From Gammaproteobacteria bacterium (GTDB taxonomy: Bacteria; Pseudomonadota; Gammaproteobacteria; Burkholderiales; Gallionellaceae): a stretch of DNA of 64,000 bases. The stretch covers positions 124,001 to 188,000 of the forward strand of contig JAHJBC010000012.1 in the NCBI GenBank assembly GCA_018813765.1. The letters are read 5' to 3'. Shown here piece after piece: positions 20,194-33,231 of the stretch. Below the pieces are notes generated by a model, which did not search any database, was not told the origin of the DNA, and saw only the letters and a list, made by a program, of their open reading frames with translations. Positions within the stretch are counted from its first letter, which is position 1, and each line of letters opens with the position of its first letter. A program made the translations under genes and the position numbers.

Positions 20194-21855
20194 ATGCTCA
20201 CGCACCTCGTCATCCGCGACTTCGTCATCGTCGACAGTCTCGACCTGGATTTCTCCTCCGGCTTTACCGCGCTGACCGGTGAGACCGGCGCGGGCAAATC
20301 CATTCTTATTGATGCTTTATCACTAGCTCTCGGAGAGCGCAGCGACGCGGGCATGGTGCGGGCCGGTTGCGAGAAGGCGGATATCGCTGCCGAGTTCGAC
20401 ATTGCAGCCATGGCGCAAATGCAGACATGGCTGCGCGAGCAGGAGCTGGAGGGCGACGAGGGAGTGTGCCTGCTGCGCCGTACGCTGGATTCCAGCGGAC
20501 GTTCGCGCGGTTTCATCAATGGCCGCAGCGCCACGCTGCAACAGATGCGGGAGGCGGGCGAGATGCTGCTCGACATCCACGGCCAGCATGCGCACCAGTC
20601 GCTGTTACGCGCTGATGCGCAGCGCGACCTGCTCGACAGCCATGCCGGCCTGGGCAAACAGGCGGAAGAGGTCGCGAACGCTTTCAAGGCCTGGCAGACG
20701 CTGCATCGTCGCCGCCTGCAACTGGAACAGAACGCCGAAGCGGTTGCCGCCGAGCGCGAGTTGCTGTCGTTCCAGCGCCGCGAGCTGGAAACGCTGAATT
20801 TCTCGGTCGCCGACTGGATGGCCATGCAAGGCGATCATGCGCGCCTGTCGCATGCGGCCAGCCTGCTGGAGACCGCGCAATTCGGCGTCGAAGTGCTGTC
20901 CGAGTCGGATAGCGCCTGCCTGGCGCAACTCAATGCGCTGGTGACGCGCCTGCGCGCGGGGATGGAATTCGACGCGGGGCTGCAGGACACGCTGACCATG
21001 CTGGAGAGTGCGCAGAACGAATTGCAGGAGGCGGTCTACGCGCTGCGGCATTATCAGGAAAGACTGGATACCGATCCGCAGCAGTTGCAGCGGCAGGAGC
21101 AACGCATGGCCGACGTGGTGGAGGCCGCGCGCAAATACCGCGTGCCGCCGGAACAGTTGCCGGAGACGCTGGCCGGGATCGCGGCACGGCTGGACGAGCT
21201 TGGCGGCAGTGCCGACCTGGCCGAACTGGCCAAGCAGGATGAAGCTGCGCGCAACCACTATCTGAGCGAGGCGGTGAATCTGAGCGAGGCGCGCATCGCA
21301 GCGGCAGCGGTCTTATCCGACGAGATCACCGCCGCCATGCAGACATTGGCGATGCAGGGAGGCCAGTTCTCCGTCGCCTTGCTGCCCCTGAACGAGGGCA
21401 ATGCGAACGGCCTGGAGATGGTGGAATTCCAGATCGCCGCCAACCAGGGCACGCCCCTGCGCAGCATGGCCAAGGTCGCTTCCGGCGGCGAACTGTCGCG
21501 CATCAGTCTGGCCATTCAGGTGGCCGCCAGCCGCGCCGCTACCGTGCCGACGCTGATCTTCGACGAAGTGGACAGCGGCATCGGCGGGCGCGTGGCCGAG
21601 ATCGTCGGCAGCCTGCTCAAGCAACTGGGCAAGCGCCATCAGGTGATGTGCGTCACCCACCTGCCGCAGGTGGCGGCACAGGCCGATGCGCAGTGGCAGG
21701 TGAGCAAGGCCGCGCATGCGGGCAAGACCCTGAGCAGCATCCGCGTGCTGGCCGAGGCCGAGCGCATCGAGGAGATCGCGCGCATGCTGGGCGGGGTCAA
21801 GATCACCGAAACCACGCGCAAGCATGCTGCCGAACTGCTTGGTATCCCGGCTTGA
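20194..21855 (+). CDS. recN: DNA repair protein RecN
   Basis: A 553-aa SMC-like ATPase for double-strand break repair. Walker A GETGAGKS is near residue 30, two coiled-coil arms form the middle third, the ABC signature ASGGELSRISLAIQV lies near residue 430, and Walker B is LIFDEVDSGIGG. Length fits the family. The gene order nadK-recN-bamE is common in proteobacteria. No LexA box was recognised upstream. Confidence 0.97.
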   Translation: MLTHLVIRDFVIVDSLDLDFSSGFTALTGETGAGKSILIDALSLALGERSDAGMVRAGCEKADIAAEFDIAAMAQMQTWLREQELEGDEGVCLLRRTLDSSGRSRGFINGRSATLQQMREAGEMLLDIHGQHAHQSLLRADAQRDLLDSHAGLGKQAEEVANAFKAWQTLHRRRLQLEQNAEAVAAERELLSFQRRELETLNFSVADWMAMQGDHARLSHAASLLETAQFGVEVLSESDSACLAQLNALVTRLRAGMEFDAGLQDTLTMLESAQNELQEAVYALRHYQERLDTDPQQLQRQEQRMADVVEAARKYRVPPEQLPETLAGIAARLDELGGSADLAELAKQDEAARNHYLSEAVNLSEARIAAAAVLSDEITAAMQTLAMQGGQFSVALLPLNEGNANGLEMVEFQIAANQGTPLRSMAKVASGGELSRISLAIQVAASRAATVPTLIFDEVDSGIGGRVAEIVGSLLKQLGKRHQVMCVTHLPQVAAQADAQWQVSKAAHAGKTLSSIRVLAEAERIEEIARMLGGVKITETTRKHAAELLGIPA

Positions 21856-21892
21856 GGTATCATGCCGGCTGTTTCGTGAGAGTCCATCCAAA

Positions 21893-23039
<1,147 letters not shown>

Positions 23040-23094
23040 ATATTTCTGAAAACTGTTCTTGGTTCTCTCGTAAAGGTTGCGGAAAGGCTGGGTT

Positions 23095-23277
23095 ATGGAT
23101 AAGCAGAAATCTATGATCGCGAACTATGAGCGCTTGGTTGCGTTACATAATGTGATGACCGAATCCGAGAAGAAGGCTTTAGCGGAATGGGAACGCAATC
23201 ACGTGGATGGCAGTAGTAAATATGGCACTTCAGACTGGCCCGGATGGACCGCTATTGCTGCACGACATGCACACTAA
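23095..23277 (+). CDS. Small hypothetical protein
   Basis: A 60-aa ORF beginning MDKQKSMIANYERLVALHN and ending in a Trp/Gly-rich GTSDWPGWTAIAARHAH. A GGAAAGG ribosome-binding site lies about nine bases before ATG. There are no signal, membrane or catalytic motifs. The conserved look of the Trp-rich tail suggests a real small family rather than a chance ORF, but I cannot name it. It sits between dapB and a large repeat element. Confidence 0.5.
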   Translation: MDKQKSMIANYERLVALHNVMTESEKKALAEWERNHVDGSSKYGTSDWPGWTAIAARHAH

Positions 23278-23325
23278 CTTAAAGCTAGGTAGGGTAGGCA
23301 CATCGTGCTCTCGCGGCAGCATGCG

Positions 23326-23356
23326 TAGGATGGGTGGAGCGTAGCGATACCCATCG
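23326..23356. repeat. Half-copy of GGATGGGTTGAGCGCAGCGATACCCATC repeat
   Basis: A single arm that matches the left arm of the inverted repeat at 37495-37524 with a few substitutions (GGAGCGTAGCG for TGAGCGCAGCG). There is no inverted partner nearby, so this is a solo arm next to the large element at 23361. Confidence 0.7.
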
Positions 23357-23360
23357 AAAA

Positions 23361-23901
23361 CCGTCGGGGGTAGCCCGACAGCTAGTCACTTTTTCTTGCT
23401 TCGCCAAGAAAAAGTAACCAAAAAGAAGGCGACCCCAGCGCGCCGCCCCTGCGGGGTTCCCTGCGTTGCTCAACCAGACAGGCCTCCTCATAAACTCGCA
23501 CGATCCGCTGCGCGTCCACGTGCTCAAACATATTCGTCGGACTTCCCCTGTCTGGTCTGCGCTACTCGGCGACGCACAGGGGAAGGTAAGGCCAAGGCGG
23601 TTTTGTGTGCGCTTCGCGCACGATTGTTTTGTTGGTTTGGCGAGGCGGGCGTTGCCCGCCTCGCTGGTTTTGGGGTTCGGTTTTTGAATTTCATCCCCTG
23701 TGCGTCCGCCGAGTAGTGGAGACTGGTCAGGGGGTGTCGGCGAGGACTGTCTGAGCGCGCAGCGCGAGTTCCGCAGCCGCCTGACCAGTCGAGCAACGCA
23801 GGGAACCCCGAAGGGGCGGCGCACCGGGGTCGCCTTTTCTTTGGCTACTTTCTTTTGGCGAAGCAAAAGAAAGTAGCTTGCTGTCGGGCAACCCCCGACG
23901 G
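23361..23901. repeat. 541-bp element with about 110-120-bp inverted arms
   Basis: The left arm (23361 to about 23483) and right arm (about 23778 to 23901) are imperfect inverted copies. Both contain CGTCGGGGG...CCCGACAG, a CTTTTTCTTG/CAAGAAAAAG-like stem, an AAGGCGACCCC block, and GGGTTCCCTGCGTTGCTC. The roughly 300-base centre holds smaller inverted pieces, such as GGCGAGGCGGGC/GCCCGCCTCGC near 23640-23665. The ORFs across it are repeat-derived and not convincing genes. It has no transposase, so it looks like a nonautonomous mobile or structural element. Confidence 0.8.
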
Positions 23902-23934
23902 TATTGACTTTGAATTGAATGCAAGGGTGCAGGA

Positions 23935-24012
23935 AGCGCAGCGCATTGCACCGGATGTTTGTTGAAATCCATGCGGCGCAATGCTCGTTGGTTATTGCGC
24001 CCTACGGAAGAC
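23935..24012. repeat. Dispersed GCGCAATG...TTATTGCGCCCTACG repeat
   Basis: The segment contains GCGCAGCGCATTGCACCGG and GCGGCGCAATGCTCGTTGG followed by TTATTGCGCCCTACGG. This resembles a repeat often scattered between genes of proteobacteria. It lies directly between the large inverted element and the end of the hemerythrin-cyclase gene, so 23278-24023 is essentially all repeat sequence. Confidence 0.5.
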
Positions 24013-24023
24013 GTAAGGAACCT

Positions 24024-26072
24024 TCAGGAGGCGCCCTTCCTTCTCAGTTGCTCGGCCAGCCCCGTATCGAAATCGCGTATGTGTTTCATCAACCATTCGT
24101 TGACCTCGTGGGACAGCGTCGTCAGTTCCTGTTCGTCATAACTAGGATTGCCGAGCAGCTTGCGCAGACTTTTCAACTGTTTCTCGTGCTCTTCCTGATG
24201 CTCGGACAGACCGGGGATGTCATGGCTGCGCATCAATTCTTCTTCGGTGTGGTAGTTGATGCGGCAGAGTTCGAGCAGCAGATCGACCCGCTTGCGCAAG
24301 GCGACGCTCTTGTCGCCGTTCCTGAGCGCATCGAGAATGCCCTGGATGTAATTGGCCATGGACAGGTGCTGGGCATCCATGATGGCGATGCCAAGGTTCA
24401 TATTGCTATATGTCGATTCCTTTGCATCTGGTTCTGGCCTGTCGGAATCGGCTATTGAACTGCTGAAACTGAATCGCCCCTTGCCATTCTTCTTTGCCTC
24501 ATACATTGCATGATCCGCCAGATTCAGCAGAGACTGAATTGAATCGGCGTCATCCGGAAACAATGCGATGCCCAGACTGCAATCGATTCTCGAGGTGGTG
24601 CCGTCGAATTCGAACGAGAGGGAGTGGACGGACTGAACGATGCGTTCGGCCAGCATCTTGACCTCTTCGTTGCTGGCATTGAGTAACAGCAGGGCGAACT
24701 CGTCTCCGCCGATCCGGTAGAGGACTTCGTTGCGGCGCATTTGCCCGGATAGCTTCTGCGCGATCTGCCTGAGTACGATGTCTCCCGCAGCATGTCCGTG
24801 TATGTCGTTGATGGGCTTGAAGTCGTCCAGGTCGAATACCAGCAGGGCAACCCTGGAGCCGTCGCGTTCTGCCTGCGCGATGATGCGTTGCAAGTCCTGA
24901 TCGTAACGGCGGCGGTTGTAGAGCATGGTCAGCGCATCCTGTTCGCCGCGCATTTCCGCCAGTTCCAGCCTCTTCTTTTCTTCCGTTGCATCCTCGAACA
25001 GCCAGAAGCGCCCGAGGTAGCGATTGCCCTCGGTCGCGATCACCGTGTTGGAGATCATGCGCAGTGTGCGTCCATCCTTCAATTCGAAGTAGGCCGATTC
25101 GGTCAGCGTGCGCTTTTCGAGGATCTCGGCAATGGTTTTCAGGAACTTATCCGCGTCGGTGACCGTCCGGCCGAGACGTAGCAGCAGTTCGTCGTTCCTG
25201 ATCCCGACGAACTGCTCGTCCGGTTTAAGCATGAACATGCGGTTGAAGGCCGTGTTGCAATAGCGGACATGGCTGCGGTCGGCAAAGATCACGCCCACGG
25301 GTATGGTGGTCAGCAGTGCATCCAGTGTGGATTTTTCGTTGTTGAGTTCCGCCAGGCTGGCGGCCTGCTCGTCCCGGTTGCGCACCAGCGCCTGCGACAT
25401 CGCCTGGAAGCTGGTGGTCAGTTGCGATACTTCATCCTCTCCCTGCAGGGGTGGCGGTGCGGGGTAATCCAGGTTGCCGTTGGCGAATTGTTGCGCGGCA
25501 AGGGATAGTTTCCCCAGCGGTCGTACCATGCGGCGGATTTGCACGAAGAAAGGCAGCAGCAGGATGACGAACCAGAACATGGCGAAGAACGTGCTATCCC
25601 GGATCAGGCTTTGCCGCGCTCTGGCGATATCGTCGGTACGCACGCCCATGCGTATCGTACCCAGCAGTTGGTCATCGCGAACCACGGGAATGATCGTGTT
25701 ATAGCAACCGTCGCGGCTGTCCGGGTCGAATTCGCTATCGGTGGTTACGCGCACGTCGCCCACCTTGTAGACCACGGTCCCGATATTGTCCTTCAACTGG
25801 AAATTGCACAGTGGCAGTTTTGCCTGCACATCCTGCAGTCTTGTCTGCAAAAGCGACAAGTCGTTGGCAAAGAGCGGATCGGCCAATACCCGGCTCAGCA
25901 GATAATTGCTGCTGCGCAGGTTCGATTCGGCCTGGCGGATGAAATAGTCCTGTACCAGGTATACCTGGCTGAACAGGATCGCTGTCAGACCGAGCGCAAC
26001 AATGGCGGTCAGCGACAGGAACAGCTTGAACTGTATCGAGCTGCGGCATGCGTACAGGAAATTCGACAACAT
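24024..26072 (-). CDS. Hemerythrin-linked diguanylate cyclase
   Basis: 682 aa. TM1 is about residues 15-35 and the periplasmic sensor about 36-160, with TM2 about 162-182. HAMP (about 184-240), PAS (about 260-375), GGDEF (about 385-540, intact GGDEF) and a C-terminal hemerythrin domain (about 555-675) follow. All seven diiron ligands can be assigned: His569, His608, Glu612, His625, His629, His664 and Asp669. Inference: the diiron site senses oxygen or redox state and tunes c-di-GMP synthesis from the far end of the protein, while the periplasmic domain takes a second signal. It is transcribed away from mntP with a long upstream gap. Confidence 0.92.
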   Translation of the reverse strand: MLSNFLYACRSSIQFKLFLSLTAIVALGLTAILFSQVYLVQDYFIRQAESNLRSSNYLLSRVLADPLFANDLSLLQTRLQDVQAKLPLCNFQLKDNIGTVVYKVGDVRVTTDSEFDPDSRDGCYNTIIPVVRDDQLLGTIRMGVRTDDIARARQSLIRDSTFFAMFWFVILLLPFFVQIRRMVRPLGKLSLAAQQFANGNLDYPAPPPLQGEDEVSQLTTSFQAMSQALVRNRDEQAASLAELNNEKSTLDALLTTIPVGVIFADRSHVRYCNTAFNRMFMLKPDEQFVGIRNDELLLRLGRTVTDADKFLKTIAEILEKRTLTESAYFELKDGRTLRMISNTVIATEGNRYLGRFWLFEDATEEKKRLELAEMRGEQDALTMLYNRRRYDQDLQRIIAQAERDGSRVALLVFDLDDFKPINDIHGHAAGDIVLRQIAQKLSGQMRRNEVLYRIGGDEFALLLLNASNEEVKMLAERIVQSVHSLSFEFDGTTSRIDCSLGIALFPDDADSIQSLLNLADHAMYEAKKNGKGRFSFSSSIADSDRPEPDAKESTYSNMNLGIAIMDAQHLSMANYIQGILDALRNGDKSVALRKRVDLLLELCRINYHTEEELMRSHDIPGLSEHQEEHEKQLKSLRKLLGNPSYDEQELTTLSHEVNEWLMKHIRDFDTGLAEQLRRKGAS

Positions 26073-26408
26073 CTGCGCTTCCTCTCAAGTTGGCGGCCGC
26101 AACCCAATGGCTGCGCCTTGATATCTTCACGGCCCTCGTTCCCATGGTGGCTACTTGTCCCGCATCGCCCGCCGGCTGGCCGGAGGCTACGGTCTGGGGG
26201 GGCAGACATTCGGATTCGGTGACTCTGCGGCCTGTGTAGTGGACAACCAAACTCTTGGCCGACTGAACAGGCTTTCGGATGCATGCACGATAGGCTTGTT
26301 CGGGCTAAATGGGTATATGTCAAATTATATAGACCGCGAACTATTACGTACAGCAAACATGGTTATTATAGGGCAGTGAATCACTCAACCTTGGAAGCCG
26401 TTTGCCGG
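26073..26408 (-). other. 336-bp gap: possible structured leader of the hemerythrin cyclase gene
   Basis: No gene was found here. On the minus strand a TATATAAT-like -10 occurs near 26328-26335, without a convincing -35. Downstream lies a GC-rich segment with a GTCTG/CAGAC hairpin around a C-run loop and an AGCCTCCGGCC string. That string occurs in the c-di-GMP-I (GEMM) riboswitch core, but the rest of the GEMM consensus is not obvious. It may be a long 5' leader, or partly the 3' region of mntP. Confidence 0.3.
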
Positions 26409-26942
26409 TCACTGCAGGAGTATCTTGATGCCGATCAGGATCAGGACCGTTCCGCCGAACAACTCGGCCTTGTTCTCCAGCCAGGTGCCGCTCTTTTCGC
26501 CGATGCGCACACCGGCCCAACTGAAGGCGAAGGTGGTCACGCCGATGATGAGGCAGGCGAGGTATGCGTTGACATCCAGCAAGGTCAGGCTGAACCCGGC
26601 CGCCATGGCGTCGATGCTGGTGGCGATGGCGAGCAGTAACATCATCTTGTTGGTGATGGCTTCGATGTTCTCTTCGATGCCCTCGTGCAGGCCTTCGTAG
26701 ATCATCTTGGCGCCGATCAGTGCAAGCAGGCCGAATGCAATCCAGCCGGCATAGGCCTCTACCCAGCCCAGTACGCCCTTGCCGCCCAAATAGCCGATGA
26801 AGGGCATCAGCGCCTGAAAAATGCCAAAGAGCAGTCCGGCCTTCAGTCCCAACCCCTTCGCGTTGCCTTTCGAGCCCAGGCCGATGGAAACGGCAAAGGC
26901 ATCCATGCTTAGGGCGATTGCCAGGACTATCACTTCAAACAT
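26409..26942 (-). CDS. mntP: Manganese efflux pump MntP
   Basis: A 177-aa membrane protein with six predicted helices. The two family repeats are marked by [14 protein letters not shown] and [13 protein letters not shown], each with the conserved Asp in a membrane helix. It exports Mn2+ across the inner membrane. The predicted leader is short (about 45 bases), so the yybP-ykoY manganese riboswitch known from E. coli mntP does not appear to be present. Divergent from carA. Confidence 0.95.
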   Translation of the reverse strand: MFEVIVLAIALSMDAFAVSIGLGSKGNAKGLGLKAGLLFGIFQALMPFIGYLGGKGVLGWVEAYAGWIAFGLLALIGAKMIYEGLHEGIEENIEAITNKMMLLLAIATSIDAMAAGFSLTLLDVNAYLACLIIGVTTFAFSWAGVRIGEKSGTWLENKAELFGGTVLILIGIKILLQ

Positions 26943-26994
26943 GCAAAGATTCTCCGGTCGGGTTGTTTGGTTGCTGCCAGAGCGGCGGCGCGGA

Positions 26995-27000
26995 ATTATA
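26995..27000 (-). promoter_or_regulatory. Candidate -10 element for mntP
   Basis: A perfect TATAAT on the minus strand, about 52 bases upstream of the mntP start. No hexamer close to TTGACA lies at the expected spacing, so this is weak support only. Confidence 0.35.
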
Positions 27001-27042
27001 CGGCACCCTGGTTTTCAACAGCCGTGCGGGCTACGCTTGCGT

Positions 27043-27071
27043 TTGATGAGGCACCCCTAATCGGCTATAAT
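27043..27071 (+). promoter_or_regulatory. Sigma-70 promoter of carAB
   Basis: TTGATG (27043-27048), a 17-base spacer and a perfect TATAAT (27066-27071). It predicts a transcript start near 27078 and a leader of about 65 bases that contains a strong hairpin. Confidence 0.75.
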
Positions 27072-27085
27072 GCGCACCGAATCAA

Positions 27086-27120
27086 AAGCGGGATGAACGC
27101 AACGTTCTTCCCGCTTCTTT
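27086..27120 (+). promoter_or_regulatory. Leader hairpin ahead of carA, possible attenuator
   Basis: AAGCGGGA (27086-27093) pairs with TCCCGCTT (27109-27116). After one mismatch, GAAC pairs with GTTC around the loop GCAAC. A short CTTT follows. It resembles a terminator with a weak U-tract and sits in the predicted 5' leader, 28 bases before the carA start. Pyrimidine- or arginine-responsive attenuation is possible but unproven. Confidence 0.5.
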
Positions 27121-27144
27121 ATGTCCAGCTTGAAGGAGCCTCCT

Positions 27145-31475
<4,331 letters not shown>

Positions 31476-31494
<19 letters not shown>

Positions 31495-31568
31495 TCGTTA
31501 GCTTTTAGTTCAAATCAAAAGCGCACAGCGACGACACCAACTAACGACCAGAGACCAACGACTAATTA
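31476..31568. repeat. TAGTCGTTAG-type inverted repeat overlapping the carB end
   Basis: The left arm 31476-31503 and right arm 31540-31568 are imperfect inverted copies, built from CTAGTCG, CGGTAGTCGTTAG and CTAACGACCA, CGACTAATTA steps. It overlaps the last six codons of carB and fills most of the gap before greA. The architecture is like the GTAGC/GCTAC repeats downstream but with a different core word. Confidence 0.8.
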
Positions 31569-31584
31569 CTGATAGGGTTACAGA

Positions 31585-32061
31585 ATGAGCAAGGTTCCAT
31601 TGACACTGAACGGCGCAGAGCTATTACGTCAGGAGTTGCACCGGCTGAAGACGGTGGATCGCCCCTCGGTCATCACCGCGATCGCGGAAGCGCGCGCTCA
31701 GGGTGACCTGTCGGAGAACGCCGAATACGAGGCCGCCAAGGAACGCCAGTCGTTCGTGGAAGGGCGCATCGTCGAATTGGAATTCAAGCTGGGTAGCGCG
31801 CAAGTCATCGATCCCAAGACGCTCAATGCGGACGGGCGCTGTGTGTTCGGATCGACCGTGGTGCTGGAAGACACCAACAACGGCGATGTGGTGACCTATC
31901 AGATCGTCGGCGACGACGAGGCAGACATCAAGCATCGCAAGATTTCCATCAGTTCACCGATCGCGCGCGCGTTGATCGGCAAGTCCAGTGGCGACATCGC
32001 CGAGGTGCAGGCACCGGGCGGGATACGCGAGTACGAAGTGGTGGATGTGCAGTATATCTAG
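31585..32061 (+). CDS. greA: Transcription elongation factor GreA
   Basis: A 158-aa factor that rescues backtracked RNA polymerase. The N-terminal coiled coil includes the acidic tip ([19 protein letters not shown]) and the C-terminal FKBP-like domain ends in [16 protein letters not shown]. The TAG stop (32059-32061) coincides with the first bases of a GTAGC-type repeat. It follows carB, an arrangement common in betaproteobacteria. Confidence 0.97.
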   Translation: MSKVPLTLNGAELLRQELHRLKTVDRPSVITAIAEARAQGDLSENAEYEAAKERQSFVEGRIVELEFKLGSAQVIDPKTLNADGRCVFGSTVVLEDTNNGDVVTYQIVGDDEADIKHRKISISSPIARALIGKSSGDIAEVQAPGGIREYEVVDVQYI

Positions 32062-32132
32062 CTGGTAGCGCGTAGCCTGTAGGAGGTAGCCAGGCGGTTC
32101 TGCTACAAGCTACTGGCGACGAGCTGCCAGCT
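32060..32132. repeat. GTAGC/GCTAC palindromic repeat, copy 1
   Basis: The left arm 32060-32090 and right arm 32102-32132 are imperfect inverted copies of GTAGC/TGTAG steps, with a loop GTAGCCAGGCGGTTCTGCTAC similar to that of copy 3. It sits between the convergent genes greA and yhbY and overlaps both ends, giving the final codons or stop codon of each. It may also act as a bidirectional terminator. Confidence 0.85.
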
Positions 32133-32463
32133 GTTTTTTCGTGAGCGGCTTGCCCCTTGGGCGCTTGGGTGCTTTGGCGATGGGGATATCCAGCGGGCGA
32201 TACACCACCAGCATCTTGCCGATGTGCTGCACGGGGCCTGCCTTGAGCACTTCGCATATCTCCTGCAACATGGCCTCGCGCGCTTCGCGGTCATCGTTCA
32301 TCACGCGGATCTTCAGCAGGTCGTGGCTTTTCAGGCTGCGTTCTATCTCATCCAGCACGGCAGGCGACAGCCCGGCATTGCCGATGATGACGACAGGTTT
32401 GAGGGAATGGGCGCGGCCTTTGAGTTCGAGGCGCTGCGGGACGGTAAGGGTTAACATGTTCAT
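32110..32463 (-). CDS. yhbY: Ribosome assembly RNA-binding protein YhbY (CRM domain)
   Basis: A 117-aa CRM-domain protein associated with pre-50S particles. The core segment LKPVVIIGNAGLSPAVLDEI carries the GxxG RNA-binding loop (GNAG). The extended basic C-terminal tail (APKRPRGKPLTKKQLAARRQ) is longer than in E. coli, and its last codons and TAG stop lie in the palindromic repeat 32060-32132. ATG 32463 or 32457 could be the start. Divergent from rlmE across another copy of the same repeat. Confidence 0.93.
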   Translation of the reverse strand: MNMLTLTVPQRLELKGRAHSLKPVVIIGNAGLSPAVLDEIERSLKSHDLLKIRVMNDDREAREAMLQEICEVLKAGPVQHIGKMLVVYRPLDIPIAKAPKRPRGKPLTKKQLAARRQ

Positions 32464-32467
32464 TGAG

Positions 32468-32538
32468 CCTGTAGGTGGTAGCTTGTAGCCTGTAGCTGAA
32501 CCGGGGGTGGCTACACGCTACCAGCCACAAGCTACGGG
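32468..32538. repeat. GTAGC/GCTAC palindromic repeat, copy 2
   Basis: Arms 32468-32496 and 32509-32538. The loop ACCGGGGGTGGCTAC is the reverse complement of the loop in copy 3 at 35.1 kb, so this copy is homologous but inverted. It occupies almost the whole 89-base gap between the divergent yhbY and rlmE, where their promoters would be expected. Confidence 0.85.
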
Positions 32539-32552
32539 CCAAGGATTATACG

Positions 32553-33173
32553 ATGAAAGCTTCCAAGACCAGCAAACAATGGATGCAAGAGCATGTGAAC
32601 GATCCTTTTGTGCAGATGGCGCAGAAGGACGGTTATCGCGCGCGCGCGGCCTATAAACTGCTGGAGATAGACGAACGCGACCATCTTATCAAGCCCGGCA
32701 TGGTGGTGGTGGACCTGGGGGCGGCACCGGGCAGTTGGTGTCAGGTGGTAGCGAAAAAACTGGGCGCGCACGGGCGCATCATCGCGCTCGATTTGTTGCC
32801 GCTCGATCCCTTGCCGCGCGTGGAGTTCATCCAGGGCGATTTTCGCGAGGACAGCGTGCTGGCCCAACTCGAAGAAAAACTGGAAGGACGCCCCATCGGC
32901 CTTGTAATTTCCGATATGGCGCCCAATATGAGCGGTGTGAGTTCTGCCGATCAGGCGCGTGCCATGTATCTGGCGGAACTGGCGCTGGAGTTTGCCGACA
33001 AACACCTGACTCCGGGCGGAGCCTTCGTGGTGAAGGTGTTCCAGGGGGTGGGGTTCGAGGATTTCATGAAGGCGATGCGTAACCATTTTGCAAAAGTGGT
33101 CGCGCGCAAGCCGAAAGCCTCGCGCGACCGCAGCAGCGAACAATATCTGGTGGGGCTGGGCAAGCTTGAGTAA
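32553..33173 (+). CDS. rlmE: 23S rRNA (uridine-2552-2'-O)-methyltransferase
   Basis: A 206-aa FtsJ/RrmJ SAM-dependent methyltransferase. The SAM motif [14 protein letters not shown] is present, with the K-D-K-E catalytic set spread over [18 protein letters not shown] and FVVKVFQG. It is followed 58 bases later by ftsH, the usual heat-shock pair. Its upstream gap is nearly all repeat, so the promoter must overlap the repeat or sit in yhbY. Confidence 0.97.
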   Translation: MKASKTSKQWMQEHVNDPFVQMAQKDGYRARAAYKLLEIDERDHLIKPGMVVVDLGAAPGSWCQVVAKKLGAHGRIIALDLLPLDPLPRVEFIQGDFREDSVLAQLEEKLEGRPIGLVISDMAPNMSGVSSADQARAMYLAELALEFADKHLTPGGAFVVKVFQGVGFEDFMKAMRNHFAKVVARKPKASRDRSSEQYLVGLGKLE

Positions 33174-33231
33174 TGGCATCGGACAGTGTCTAATGCTGTC
33201 CATGTGCAAGGCTCATCATTAAGGAGCGAGT

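Noticed and set aside
23396-23716. 106-codon ORF in the large inverted element
   Set aside because: It begins in one arm of the repeat and its sequence follows the repeat structure. Similar ORFs are common mis-annotations; no ribosome-binding site.
26943-27000. yybP-ykoY manganese riboswitch before mntP
   Set aside because: The likely leader is only about 45 bases and shows no matching conserved loops.
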